Source: Gluconobacter vitians
Lineage (GTDB): Bacteria; Pseudomonadota; Alphaproteobacteria; Acetobacterales; Acetobacteraceae
DNA: 64,000 nucleotides
NCBI RefSeq assembly: GCF_015244565.1
Contig: NZ_JABCQG010000004.1
Coordinates: forward strand, 157,688-221,687
Direction: 5' to 3'
A program made the translations under genes and the position numbers. Under the pieces are notes generated by a model. That model had not been told where the DNA came from. It saw nothing but the letters and a program-made list of their open reading frames with translations, and made no database searches. Position 1 is the first letter of the stretch. Each line of letters starts with the position of its first letter. Of the stretch, positions 35,828 through 44,721 are shown piece after piece.

Positions 35828-37603
35828 ATGCAGATCACACGCGGCTGGCCCAGATCATTCGAGGATTTTTCCCGTCCGCTCCGTCTGGCGCTTCCCGCTC
35901 TTGCGCTGGGCAGCTGCCTGACGGGGACCGCGATGGCCGCCGTTCCGCCTGCCCTGCTGCCAGCCGTCAATCCGGAACACTCCCTGACCGGCTGGATGAT
36001 GGCCGCCACCGTCATGATGGAGCGCGGCGACATCCCGGCCGCCAATCTGGCCCTCTCCCACGCCCTGCCGCTCGCCCCGCACAATCTTCGGTTGCAGCAG
36101 GACGCATTGCGTTACGCCGCGATGGCCGGCCAGCAGACCGAAGCCGTCAAACTGGCCAACGCACTCCCGGACCACGACTCCGGCAGTGACATCGGCACGC
36201 TCATTCTCGCGCAGGACGCCTTCTCCCGGCAGGACTGGGCCGAGATGCGCCGCATCCTGACCCGCAGCCCCCATCACGGTCCCCTCGTCGCGATCTCGGC
36301 CCCTGCTCTCATGGCCTGGAGCCTCGCGGCCGAAGGGCATACCGACAAGGCTCTGAACCTGCTTGCGCAGGCCGCCGCCCAGCCCGCGACCCGCAGACTC
36401 TATCTTCTGCACGCCGCCATGGTCGCCGAGCATCTCCCCACGCCCCGCCTCGCGGGGCAGCTCTATCACCGCACGGGAAACGCGTCCGGCGACCCACTGA
36501 CGCTCCAGATCCTGTACGCGCAGCTCTATGGAGGCTGGCTTGAGCGACACGGCCACCACAAGGAGGCCAGTGACACCATCGCCGCTCTTGGCGTGACGTC
36601 GCCGCTGGCATCCCTCGTCATCGGTCCGCTCCAGCAGGCCCTGCCACACTTCAAGGCTCCCACCCCGGCCCTTGGCGGCGCCATTCTCAACCTGCAGATC
36701 GCCCTGATGGTCACCGACGCCATCCAGCAGAACGGCATCCCCCGGGACCCGGCCATCATCGCCCTGCAACAGGCCATTTTTCTTGACCCCGGCCTGACAA
36801 TCGCGCGCATCTTCCTGGCCGACACCTTCCGCGAAGCCAACCAGATCAACAGCGGCCTCAAGGAACTGGACGGCATCACGGCTTCCGACCCCCTCGCTGC
36901 CCTGGCCGCGCAGGAACGGGTCAACCTTGCCCTGCGCTCAGGCGATCTGGAGCGGGAAGCCGACGCCCTGCACCGCGCCCTGACCCTGCGCCCGGACAAT
37001 CCCGAGTTCCTGATCCAGCTCGCCGAGGTCGAAGACCAGCGCGGCAGACATGCCGAGGCCATCGACCTCTATACCCGCGCGCTCAAGGCCTCCCCGCCCC
37101 GCAAGGAAGTCCTGTGGCCCATCCTGCTGGGCCGTGCGATGGCTGCGGAAGAGAGCGGCAACTGGGCGATGGTACAGGATGACATGAAGCATGCGCTCGA
37201 GCTTGCCCCGGACCAGCCCGAAGTTCTCAATTTCGTCGGCTATGCCAATATCGAGCATGACGCCGATCAGGCGAACGCCCTCGCCATGCTCAAGAAGGCC
37301 GTCGATCTCCAGCCCGCTGACGCCTCAATTCAGGACAGCTACGCCTGGGCTCTGCTGAAATACCGCGCAGACCTCAAGACCGCACTGCCCATCCTTGTGC
37401 AGGCTGCCGAACACGCCCCTACCGACGCCGAGATCGGCTACCATCTTGGCGTTGCCTACTGGTATCTCGGGCGGCATACCGAAGCACAGGACCAGTGGAA
37501 CCAGGCTCTCGACGACAGTCCCCAGCCGCAGGACCGTGCCCTCCTGATGCAGGCGCTCCAGAACGGCGGCCCCCATCTCGCAGCTTTCGAACAGAAACAA
37601 TGA
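35828..37603 (+). CDS. exported tetratricopeptide repeat protein
   Basis: 591 aa from ATG 35828 ([17 protein letters not shown]); an upstream in-frame ATG at 35789 would spoil the signal peptide. A Sec signal (about residues 15-37, [15 protein letters not shown]) is followed by tandem helical TPR-like repeats. The clearest are near the C-terminus: [40 protein letters not shown] and [23 protein letters not shown] proteins scaffold complexes, so this may serve outer-membrane or envelope assembly; no specific role is visible. The stop overlaps the ispE start by ATGA. Confidence 0.85.
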   Translation: MQITRGWPRSFEDFSRPLRLALPALALGSCLTGTAMAAVPPALLPAVNPEHSLTGWMMAATVMMERGDIPAANLALSHALPLAPHNLRLQQDALRYAAMAGQQTEAVKLANALPDHDSGSDIGTLILAQDAFSRQDWAEMRRILTRSPHHGPLVAISAPALMAWSLAAEGHTDKALNLLAQAAAQPATRRLYLLHAAMVAEHLPTPRLAGQLYHRTGNASGDPLTLQILYAQLYGGWLERHGHHKEASDTIAALGVTSPLASLVIGPLQQALPHFKAPTPALGGAILNLQIALMVTDAIQQNGIPRDPAIIALQQAIFLDPGLTIARIFLADTFREANQINSGLKELDGITASDPLAALAAQERVNLALRSGDLEREADALHRALTLRPDNPEFLIQLAEVEDQRGRHAEAIDLYTRALKASPPRKEVLWPILLGRAMAAEESGNWAMVQDDMKHALELAPDQPEVLNFVGYANIEHDADQANALAMLKKAVDLQPADASIQDSYAWALLKYRADLKTALPILVQAAEHAPTDAEIGYHLGVAYWYLGRHTEAQDQWNQALDDSPQPQDRALLMQALQNGGPHLAAFEQKQ

Positions 37604-38553
37604 CCTTTTCAGAGACGATGCCCAGCACTGCTTCCACCCAGACCACGGCACAGGCCACAGCCCACGCCAAGATCAATCTGTTCCTGCACATCACCGGCCG
37701 CCGTGACGACGGTTACCATCTGCTCGACAGTCTTGCCGTCTTCGCAGGCGCAGCCGACCGCGTCACGCTGGCCGGCCCCAGCGACACGATGTCGCTTACG
37801 ATCAACGGACCATTCGGACAGGGTCTGGAAGCAGACGACCAGAACCTCGTTCTCCGCGCCGCCCGCGCCCTTCAGGCCCAGGCTGGCACATCGTTCAATG
37901 GACTGACGGAAAACTTCCGGCTGGAACTGGAGAAAAACCTTCCTGTTTCTTCCGGGATCGGCGGCGGCTCGGCCGATGCTGCTGCGACGCTGCGTCTGCT
38001 GGCCCGGGAATGGAATGTCGATCAGGCGACACTTTTTCCGATTGCTGAAAAGCTGGGGGCCGACGTTCCCGTCTGCGTCGCCCAACACGCAACCCGCATG
38101 CAGGGTATCGGCGAAATCCTCGCCCCTGCCCCGATCCTGCCCGATGCTGGTCTGCTGCTGGTCAATCCCGGCATCGGCGTCTCGACCCCGGATGTCTTCC
38201 GGGCCTTTGCCGCAGGCGGCGGCATTGTCGAACGTCCCGAGGCGTTCCTGCCGGAACGCTGGACCACCGCGCAGGACATGGTCGCCGATCTGAACGCCAC
38301 CACGAACGATCTGCAGGCTCCGGCGTTATCCCAGTGCCCCGTGATCGGCACGGTCCTGGCTTCGATCGCAAGCCTGCCCGACTGTCTGCTCAGCCGCATG
38401 AGCGGTTCTGGCGCTACGTGCTTCGGCATCTACCCGAACCCGGAAAGCGCCGTTAACGCTGCCCATATCCTGAACGACCAGAGCGCACGTCTGGGTTGGT
38501 GGACATGGGCGGGCGGTTTCTACCACACTGGATCTTCCACCTGGTCACAATGA
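37600..38553 (+). CDS. ispE: 4-diphosphocytidyl-2-C-methyl-D-erythritol kinase
   Basis: 317 aa GHMP kinase of the MEP isoprenoid pathway. It phosphorylates CDP-ME at the 2-hydroxyl with ATP. Start ATG at 37600 overlaps the TPR stop; the frame is open upstream but that part is not homologous. Signatures are [20 protein letters not shown], the ATP-binding [40 protein letters not shown] and [13 protein letters not shown] 17-residue Thr/Ala-rich N-terminus precedes the conserved part. The next gene begins 24 bases later. Confidence 0.96.
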   Translation: MTFSETMPSTASTQTTAQATAHAKINLFLHITGRRDDGYHLLDSLAVFAGAADRVTLAGPSDTMSLTINGPFGQGLEADDQNLVLRAARALQAQAGTSFNGLTENFRLELEKNLPVSSGIGGGSADAAATLRLLAREWNVDQATLFPIAEKLGADVPVCVAQHATRMQGIGEILAPAPILPDAGLLLVNPGIGVSTPDVFRAFAAGGGIVERPEAFLPERWTTAQDMVADLNATTNDLQAPALSQCPVIGTVLASIASLPDCLLSRMSGSGATCFGIYPNPESAVNAAHILNDQSARLGWWTWAGGFYHTGSSTWSQ

Positions 38554-38576
38554 AACGCCGCAGGGAGTCAAACACC

Positions 38577-38972
38577 ATGGCAGCTCCACGCATGCAGGTC
38601 ACACGCGCAGAAGACGGAAAGACAGTTGCCCTGACCTTTCTCGAAGGCAGTGGCGTCTCGGGCAGCATTTCGCTTGATGAAGCCCAACTGTCCCAGCTGA
38701 TCACCAGTCTCGGCCTGGCCCATGCCAGCCTCGTCGAAAAGCGTCCGCCTCCACCGATTGAGGGCGCACGCTTCACCCCTGTCTATACGACGAACTGGGC
38801 CCTGCAGATCGATGCCCTGACCGAAGGCTCCATGCTGGCCTTCCAGCATCCGGCCTATGGACCGGTCGGCGTCGTGTTCGGCCCGCAAGATGTCGAGCAG
38901 ATCATTCGCGGCCTGCAGAAACAGCGCACCATGATCCGCTCCAATCCCCACGACGCCAGCCAGCCAAGCTGA
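38577..38972 (+). CDS. conserved hypothetical protein downstream of ispE
   Basis: 131 aa, soluble, with no signal peptide. The start ATG at 38577 has AGGGAG 9 bases upstream; an in-frame ATG at 38550 overlapping the ispE stop would add nine residues. The N-terminal half is beta-rich with GSGVSGSISLDEAQLSQLIT; a Pro-rich RPPPPIEG hinge is followed by FTPVYTTNWALQIDALTEGS and HPAYGPVGVVFGPQDVEQII. I do not recognise the family. Close spacing suggests co-transcription with ispE. It ends 18 bases before the convergent end of the chemotaxis operon. Confidence 0.72.
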   Translation: MAAPRMQVTRAEDGKTVALTFLEGSGVSGSISLDEAQLSQLITSLGLAHASLVEKRPPPPIEGARFTPVYTTNWALQIDALTEGSMLAFQHPAYGPVGVVFGPQDVEQIIRGLQKQRTMIRSNPHDASQPS

Positions 38973-38990
38973 CGGTGCTGCTCTGTCCCA

Positions 38991-39329
38991 TCAGAACAGC
39001 TCAATATCTCCCGGTTCAATACAGGATCGGGAGGCCTGAGCCAGCAGGCGCTCACGCACATCTCCCAGCACCAGTCGCTCCACGATACTCCGCCCAATCT
39101 GCACATCTTTCAGGCTGTTTTCGAGACTTAATCTCTCGCAGCACTGCGCAAGCTGCTCCAGAACCTGCGTGATCCTGTCAAAATCCTGAAGATCCGATAC
39201 GCCCTCAGCCGGCAACGCCTCCAGACAGGCCACCTCAAGCCGACGCAGGTCCTGAAGACTCACAGCAAGCTGCGTACCCATCCCGTCCAGAACCTGATGC
39301 AAAGAAACAGTGTCTGATCCATCATGCAC
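38991..39329 (-). CDS. CheZ/CheT-like CheY-phosphate phosphatase candidate
   Basis: 112 aa from GTG 39329, which overlaps the cheY stop (GTGCATGA); longer in-frame starts lie inside cheY. Mostly helical. Residues 47-57, LQDFDRITQVL, contain D51xxxQ55, matching the spacing and flanks of the CheZ catalytic helix, where E. coli has QDFQDLTGQVI. The C-terminus ends PGDIELF, resembling the acidic hydrophobic CheY-docking tail of CheZ. As last gene of a rhizobial-type che operon, it occupies a position similar to S. meliloti cheT, whose product was described as a DxxxQ phosphatase. Assignment rests on motif and context only. Confidence 0.6.
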   Translation of the reverse strand: MHDGSDTVSLHQVLDGMGTQLAVSLQDLRRLEVACLEALPAEGVSDLQDFDRITQVLEQLAQCCERLSLENSLKDVQIGRSIVERLVLGDVRERLLAQASRSCIEPGDIELF

Positions 39330-39717
39330 TGCAGATAGGCCCGAAAACGGCTTCAATGCGGGATTTGAGCGAGCTGGCCGTGAAAGGCTTGGCAAGGAAA
39401 TTGTTTACCCCTTCCGCGATCGCCTGCTGCACCAGATCCTTGCTAGCCTGCCCGGTCAGCATGATGAAACCCGTTTTTGCAGTGCGCGGATTGCCCCTGA
39501 CCGCCTTGAGCAGTTCAAGCCCATCCATATCCGGCATGTTGAAATCGGAAATGATCAGATGCACCGAGTTGCTCTTGAGATGCTCCAGAGCCTCGACCCC
39601 GTTCCGGACCCCGGCAATCTGGGCAAAGCCAATCTGGACAAGTGTATTCCGCAGGATCGAGCGAATGGATGTCTGATCATCGACAAGAAGGACAGACATG
39701 GAAGATGCGGAAATCAT
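39322..39717 (-). CDS. cheY: CheY-like response regulator (second in operon)
   Basis: 131 aa receiver domain. The ATG at 39717 overlaps the cheB stop by ATGA; an alternative ATG at 39699 (MSVLLVDDQ) would remove six residues. Acidic pair DD13-14, phospho-acceptor Asp58 (LIISDFNMPDMDG), Thr in IMLTGQA and Lys in FLAKPF are all present. In two-CheY systems of this kind, the last CheY usually binds the flagellar switch, and the first acts as a phosphate sink; which is which here is not shown by sequence. Confidence 0.9.
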   Translation of the reverse strand: MISASSMSVLLVDDQTSIRSILRNTLVQIGFAQIAGVRNGVEALEHLKSNSVHLIISDFNMPDMDGLELLKAVRGNPRTAKTGFIMLTGQASKDLVQQAIAEGVNNFLAKPFTASSLKSRIEAVFGPICSA

Positions 39718-40772
39718 GGATACGTCTCCAGAGAACGGCGTTCACAACGATTGAGAATGGCCTGGCCAATGGCGGAAAGGGGAAGCTGCGTCTCTACCGC
39801 ACCCAGTTCGAACGCAGCGCGTGGCATGCCGTAGATAACCGAACTGGCCCGGTCCTGACCGATCGTGGACGCACCGGCATGTCGCATGGCCAGAAGCCCC
39901 TGCGCGCCATCACATTCCATCCCCGTCAGGATCACTCCCACAGCATTCTTTCCGACCGTCTTGGCCAGAGAATAAAACAGTTCGTCTACTGAGGGCCGAT
40001 GGCCATTGACGGGAGGCCCGGCAATCAGCTGGCAGACATACTCTCCGCGCCGGGCATCAGCCCTGACACGCAGATGGCGTTCTCCGCCTGATGCGACATA
40101 AACCGTACCCGGCTTCAGAACATCACCGTCTTCAGCCAGCCTGACTTCGGGCTTTACGATCCGGTTCAGACGACGGGCAAAGCTCTCCGAGAACTGTTTG
40201 GGCATATGTTGCACGATGACCGTCGCCGGGCAGTCTGTGGGAAAATGCTCGAGCACCTCCGTCAGAGCCTCCACCCCTCCGGTCGACGCCCCAATCCCGA
40301 CAACAACACCCGTTTTCGGAGCTGCGATAGTCTTATCCGCCGAGCTTACTGTTGATGCCGGAGGCAGCGTTTTCGTCTCTGCGGCCCGGACGATCGCATC
40401 GCCCAGTCCGGCAAACGGATCCGCCCCACCCTCAGGCGCCGCTTTCGAATACCATTCGGCCGCTCCCATGCGGAGCGCCTGCTCAACCAGCCCCTTGTGG
40501 CTGGCCAGATGCCCCGACACCATCACTACCGGCATTGGACGAAGCCTCATGATCTTCTCAAGAAACTGAAGCCCGTTCATGGATGGCATTTCGAAATCGA
40601 GCGTGAGCACATCCGGGTTCAGCCGTACGATGAGATCCCGCGCCTCAAAAGGCGTACTGGCCGTTCCCACGACCTTGAGCCTGCCATCGCGCTTGAGTGC
40701 AGCCGTAATCAGGGCTCGTGTGGTCAGCGAGTCATCAACCACAACGACAGTAAAAGGCGTCATTTCGCTCAA
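39714..40772 (-). CDS. cheB: chemotaxis protein-glutamate methylesterase CheB
   Basis: 352 aa. CheB demethylates and deamidates receptor glutamates when phosphorylated by CheA. The N-terminal receiver has Asp59 in VLTLDFEMPSMNG and VVMVSGHLAS. The C-terminal esterase has the Ser in GIGASTGGVEAL, His in VIVQHMPKQFSESFA and Asp in LTGMECDGAQGL. A Pro/Ala-rich linker (about 135-160) joins them. ATGA overlaps at both ends with cheR and cheY indicate coupling. Confidence 0.97.
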   Translation of the reverse strand: MSEMTPFTVVVVDDSLTTRALITAALKRDGRLKVVGTASTPFEARDLIVRLNPDVLTLDFEMPSMNGLQFLEKIMRLRPMPVVMVSGHLASHKGLVEQALRMGAAEWYSKAAPEGGADPFAGLGDAIVRAAETKTLPPASTVSSADKTIAAPKTGVVVGIGASTGGVEALTEVLEHFPTDCPATVIVQHMPKQFSESFARRLNRIVKPEVRLAEDGDVLKPGTVYVASGGERHLRVRADARRGEYVCQLIAGPPVNGHRPSVDELFYSLAKTVGKNAVGVILTGMECDGAQGLLAMRHAGASTIGQDRASSVIYGMPRAAFELGAVETQLPLSAIGQAILNRCERRSLETYP

Positions 40773-41626
40773 GACACAGCCTCCCCGAACGAGGCCTTGC
40801 GATAGGCATTGTAGCCGATGCTTTCCAGCCCGAACCGCTCGGGATGCGCGATACGCTCTGAATGCCCCAGATAAAGCTCTCCGCCTGGGAAAATCCGTTC
40901 GGCAAGATTGCGCCAGAGTCTGTCCTGCGTTTCGCGATCAAAATAGATTGCGACGTTCCGACAGAAAATGGCATGGAAACGGGAGGAAAACGGCCAGGGC
41001 TCAACCAGATTGAGCCGTCGGAAACGGATCATGTTCCGAAGTTTTTCAGACATAACGACCCGGTCTCCCTCAAGCCGACAGAATGCCTGCCCCCCTTCCT
41101 CAAACAGAGCCTCGGCTTCTACGGAAGCATACTGACCCGCTCTGGCCTGATTCAGTATATCGGCATCAATATCCGTCGCCAGAATCTTCGCCCGCAGATC
41201 TGGGATAATGGACAGACATTTCATGACGGTCATGGCGATCGAATAGGCTTCTTCCCCACTCGAGCACGCTGCCGACCAGATCCTGAGTTCTTCGCCACGT
41301 TCAATGCGACGATAGAATTTCTGACGGAGCAGATGCTCCAGATACGCAAAATGATGTTTTTCGCGATAAAAACTGGTGACATTCGTCGTCAGTGCCGAAA
41401 CCAGATGCTGACGTTCATCGACGCCCGCATCACTCACCAAAAAAGCACAATACGCGTCAAAAGAGCCAAATCCCTCCTGTCGGACCCGACGGGAAATCCG
41501 AGAGTAAACCAGGCTCTTTTTCTTTTCTGACAGGGCAATTCCGGCGTAGCTCTTCGCAATTCCTACAATGATCTGGAAGTTTTCATCTGAAATCGCATCT
41601 GCCTCCGGTGCACTGATCACCGTCAC
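40769..41626 (-). CDS. cheR: chemotaxis protein methyltransferase CheR
   Basis: 285 aa SAM-dependent methyltransferase that methylates receptor glutamates. It has an N-terminal helical domain (ISRRVRQEGFGSFDAYCAFL), the SAM-binding LRIWSAACSSGEEAYSIAMT, AKILATDIDADILNQARAG and FHAIFCRNVAIYFDRETQDR. The beta-subdomain that binds receptor pentapeptides lies within the catalytic domain and fits the GWEEF tail of the MCP of this operon. It overlaps cheW and cheB by ATGA. Confidence 0.96.
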   Translation of the reverse strand: MTVISAPEADAISDENFQIIVGIAKSYAGIALSEKKKSLVYSRISRRVRQEGFGSFDAYCAFLVSDAGVDERQHLVSALTTNVTSFYREKHHFAYLEHLLRQKFYRRIERGEELRIWSAACSSGEEAYSIAMTVMKCLSIIPDLRAKILATDIDADILNQARAGQYASVEAEALFEEGGQAFCRLEGDRVVMSEKLRNMIRFRRLNLVEPWPFSSRFHAIFCRNVAIYFDRETQDRLWRNLAERIFPGGELYLGHSERIAHPERFGLESIGYNAYRKASFGEAVS

Positions 41627-42045
41627 TGCAGGCTTCCTTCAAACAGCGAAGAGACGTTTACGGAAAAAATCATGCGATCGCCCAGAGACTGTATTCCGTT
41701 TGAAAAGTATTTCAGATTGTCACTGGATAGTTCTGGCAAAGATTTAAACTCTGCCTCATCAACATCGGAGATATCCGTTACATTCGTAACTGAAAATCCA
41801 ATAATCTTGGTTTCGTTTTTCAGAAAGATAATGGCTTTCTTCTCGCGCGCCTCTTCAGCAACACCCATCATCTGTGCCATGTCTACAAGTGGAATCACCG
41901 CCCCCCGGACATTGACCACGCCTTCGACAAATGACGGCGCCGCTGGAAAAGGCGTAGCCTTCGCCCATTCCTTGATTTCTTTCACAGCAGAAATCTGAAC
42001 GGAAAATTCCTGATCACCCAAAGAAAAAACCAGAGCCTTTTCCAT
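41623..42045 (-). CDS. cheW: chemotaxis coupling protein CheW
   Basis: 140 aa, one CheW-fold domain that bridges receptors to CheA. Typical stretches are LVFSLGDQEFSVQISAVKEI, PFPAAPSFVEGVVNVRGAVI and PLVDMAQMMG. The last third, with SDVDEAEFKSLPELSSDN, ends MIFSVNVSSLFEG. Start ATG at 42045, two bases after the cheA stop region. The DNA here is noticeably AT-richer than the flanking housekeeping genes. Confidence 0.93.
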   Translation of the reverse strand: MEKALVFSLGDQEFSVQISAVKEIKEWAKATPFPAAPSFVEGVVNVRGAVIPLVDMAQMMGVAEEAREKKAIIFLKNETKIIGFSVTNVTDISDVDEAEFKSLPELSSDNLKYFSNGIQSLGDRMIFSVNVSSLFEGSLQ

Positions 42046-42047
42046 GA

Positions 42048-44099
42048 TTATACTTTCTCCTCCAACAAACTTTCTCTTTTCTTCAGAAGCTCGCCAAAGA
42101 GAAATTCGACATCGAGAATAAACGCCACATTCCCGTCCCCAAGAATTGTTGCCGTCGAAAAACAGGCAATCTTTCTGTAGTTCTCTTCAAGATTTTTAAC
42201 GACAAATCTTGAATGATCTATGATCTTGTCGACAATAAAGGCCATTTTTTCGTCGTTTTCGTTCTCGATAACGAAGCAAATTTTCTGACTTTTCCCGTCA
42301 GGAACCGAACCAAGAATTTCCGCGGCATAAATGACGGACAGATAGCCATCCCGATAAGGATATCCGTACTTGCCTTCTCCGATATGGAAAGCTTTCCTGG
42401 TATCGTAAATTATGGTTTCCGAAACATTATTTACTGGAACAACAAAGTCCTGCCCCTCTGCTTTGAAAATAATTCCTTCAATGACGGATAGCGTAAAAGG
42501 CAGGGAAATCGAAAAAGTTGTTCCTTTACCTTTTGAGGAAATAATGAAAACGCGTCCATTGATCTGCTGGAGACTCTGTTTGACGACATCCATCCCCACG
42601 CCCCGGCCCGAGACGTCCGTAACTTCCGCAACAGTCGAAAAACCAGGTTCGAAAATCAGGGAATAGATCTCCTCGCGATCCAGCCTCTGACCTTTTTCAA
42701 TGATTTTCTTTTCAACAGCTTTTTCATAAATCCTGTCAGGGTCCAGACCGGCACCATCGTCCTGGATTTCTACAATAATCCGTCCTGAACGCTGAAAAGC
42801 CCGAAGTCTCAGCAGGCCTTCCTGGTCCTTTCCGGCCTGGGACCTGATCTCTGCGTTCTCGATGCCATGGTCAATGGCATTACGAACCATATGGGTCAGA
42901 GGATCAGACAGCTTTTCGAGAATGGAGCGATCAACTTCAGTGTCTTCACCTTCCAGTACAAGCCGAACCTGCTTTCCCGTCAGTCTGGCTGTCTCCCGCA
43001 CGACCCGGCCAAGCTTCTGGAATACCGTCTTGATTGGATAGGCCCGCATCGTGATGACATTTTCCTGCAGTTCATGAATGAGCTGCTCCTGTGCCGTCAC
43101 CACATTTCCCAGAATTGAATCGCCTAGGATTTTATTGCGCCGCATCTGTGACTGAATGGCACCCTGGTTAATTACCAGCTCTCCAATCAGGTCGACCAGT
43201 TTGTCGATCCGCCGAATATCAACCCGGACGGTTGCAGAGTCCCTGCGTTCAACGGGATTTTTTACTTGCGGGGCTGGTTTCTCTTCAACCGGCACAGGAC
43301 ACGGCGTCGCAATAACTTCGGTCTCGGCATGATCGGGCAGCGAGGTAATAACCGCATGAATATCATCACCAGACCACTCAAAGATCTCTTCGAGATTCGC
43401 GCGCGGTTCTGCGGTTACAAGCAGAATCTGCCATGTCAGATAGCTCTGACAGGGTGAAATATCATTGATGACAGGGACATTGTCGATATCAACCGTAACC
43501 TGGCTTTGCCCCATCCCTTCCAGAGCGATCAGGATATTCCGGATATCATCGCCGCGCTCATAAAGCTGCGGCGATACGGTCATGACGATCGAATATTGAC
43601 ATTCTTTCGGCTCATCAATCTCGATTTTGACCGGAGCGAATGACAATCCGAAAATATCGTCCATTTCGACATCTTCGGATTTCGGCTGGATAACGGGCGC
43701 TTCCGAATGAAGATACTGCTCAAGTTCGGCAGTCGTCTCGGGGTCAACGTCGTAGCTGCAAGCACCGTTTTTGAATGCGGCCACAATATCGAACAGCACA
43801 TCCTTGCATTTAAGGAAGGTCGTGACGCTGTCCGCATTGACAGAACATGCGCCAGATCTGAACCGGTCGAGCACGCTTTCGAAAAGGTGGGAAAATTTGA
43901 CCAGATCTTCCATTCCAAAGGCTGCGGCGCCGCCTTTGATGGAATGAACACATCGGAAGATCGTATTGATCTTCTCTCCATTCTCCGGTTCGTCCCCAAG
44001 CGTCGTCAGTTCTTCTTCGAGAAGGGCAAGCTGCTCATCACATTCATCGAAAAAGATCTGCCGGATCGCATCCATGTCATCGGTGAAATCTGCGCTCAT
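42048..44099 (-). CDS. cheA: chemotaxis histidine kinase CheA
   Basis: 683 aa. Domain order: P1 Hpt (about 1-105) with the phosphorylated His in FRCVHSIKGGAAAFG; linker and a P2-like region (about 150-265); P3 dimerisation (about 290-350, VRVDIRRIDKLVDLIGELVI); P4 ATPase (about 355-540) with HMVRNAIDHGIENAEIR (N box), EIQDDGAGLDPDRI (G1) and VSGRGVGMDVVKQSLQQING (G2); P5 CheW-like (about 550-683). It couples receptor state to CheY and CheB phosphorylation. It overlaps cheY upstream by ATGA. AT-rich codon use compared with neighbours. Confidence 0.97.
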   Translation of the reverse strand: MSADFTDDMDAIRQIFFDECDEQLALLEEELTTLGDEPENGEKINTIFRCVHSIKGGAAAFGMEDLVKFSHLFESVLDRFRSGACSVNADSVTTFLKCKDVLFDIVAAFKNGACSYDVDPETTAELEQYLHSEAPVIQPKSEDVEMDDIFGLSFAPVKIEIDEPKECQYSIVMTVSPQLYERGDDIRNILIALEGMGQSQVTVDIDNVPVINDISPCQSYLTWQILLVTAEPRANLEEIFEWSGDDIHAVITSLPDHAETEVIATPCPVPVEEKPAPQVKNPVERRDSATVRVDIRRIDKLVDLIGELVINQGAIQSQMRRNKILGDSILGNVVTAQEQLIHELQENVITMRAYPIKTVFQKLGRVVRETARLTGKQVRLVLEGEDTEVDRSILEKLSDPLTHMVRNAIDHGIENAEIRSQAGKDQEGLLRLRAFQRSGRIIVEIQDDGAGLDPDRIYEKAVEKKIIEKGQRLDREEIYSLIFEPGFSTVAEVTDVSGRGVGMDVVKQSLQQINGRVFIISSKGKGTTFSISLPFTLSVIEGIIFKAEGQDFVVPVNNVSETIIYDTRKAFHIGEGKYGYPYRDGYLSVIYAAEILGSVPDGKSQKICFVIENENDEKMAFIVDKIIDHSRFVVKNLEENYRKIACFSTATILGDGNVAFILDVEFLFGELLKKRESLLEEKV

Positions 44100-44455
44100 G
44101 AACTGACGCGCCTCACCGCGGCAAGAAGCTTGGGGCCATCAAATGGCTTTACAATCCATCCAGTCGCGCCGGCTTCCCGTGCGGCCCGACGAAGCTGTTC
44201 CCCTGATTCGGTCGTCAGGAAAATAATTGGAACGTATTTTGTTTCTGGTCGCGCACGCAGGGCCTTTGTCAGCTCCAGTCCGTCCATACGCGGCATGTTC
44301 AGATCTGTTATGATGACAGCCGGCAAAAAACCGCTGATCTTTTCGAGAGCATCAATGCCGTCCTCTGACGTTTCTACGTCATAACCGTCCCTGCGAAGCT
44401 CCCGACTGACGAGATCCCGCATGGTTCGGGAATCATCAACAACCAGAATATTCAT
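44096..44455 (-). CDS. cheY: CheY-like response regulator (first in operon)
   Basis: 119 aa receiver. DD7-8, Asp51 in VIITDLNMPRMDG, Thr in IIFLTTESG and Lys in WIVKPFDGP are all present. Position between the STAS gene and cheA corresponds to cheY1 in rhizobial che operons, where CheY1 acts as phosphate sink together with the small protein CheS. Overlaps of four bases with both neighbours show tight coupling. Confidence 0.93.
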   Translation of the reverse strand: MNILVVDDSRTMRDLVSRELRRDGYDVETSEDGIDALEKISGFLPAVIITDLNMPRMDGLELTKALRARPETKYVPIIFLTTESGEQLRRAAREAGATGWIVKPFDGPKLLAAVRRVSS

Positions 44456-44721
44456 GCTTTTTCTCCTGCACTCAGGAAAAAATCTCCTCCCATGACCCGA
44501 AGACTCTCTCTCATCGCATCGGAAACATTTCTGATTTCAAAACAGGCGTCCTGCTGTTGTGCCGTACGGTAGGCCGAAATCAGGAGCTGGAAGCAGAGAC
44601 CGCCCACCCGAACCACACGACTTCCATCGAGGCAGAAATCTTTCTCCTCATTCCTGAGGAGCTCAGCAAAAGTGTTGGCGTAACTGGTATCCAGCATTTC
44701 AGGCAAACTCAGAACGCTCAT
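44452..44721 (-). CDS. STAS-like small chemotaxis protein (CheS/CheX position)
   Basis: 89 aa from ATG 44721, which overlaps the MCP stop (TGATG); six more in-frame codons upstream are unlikely. It looks like a STAS-domain fold: SVLSLPEMLDTSYANTFAEL, then a beta-helix pattern with FCLDGSRVVRVGGLCFQLLI, where the usual anti-sigma-antagonist Ser/Thr region is near GSRVVRVGG, and a C-terminal SDAMRESLRVMGG. In rhizobia a small gene in this exact place (cheS, or a STAS gene called cheX) helps CheA bind CheY1. Homology is not proven; role inferred from order. Confidence 0.75.
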   Translation of the reverse strand: MSVLSLPEMLDTSYANTFAELLRNEEKDFCLDGSRVVRVGGLCFQLLISAYRTAQQQDACFEIRNVSDAMRESLRVMGGDFFLSAGEKA

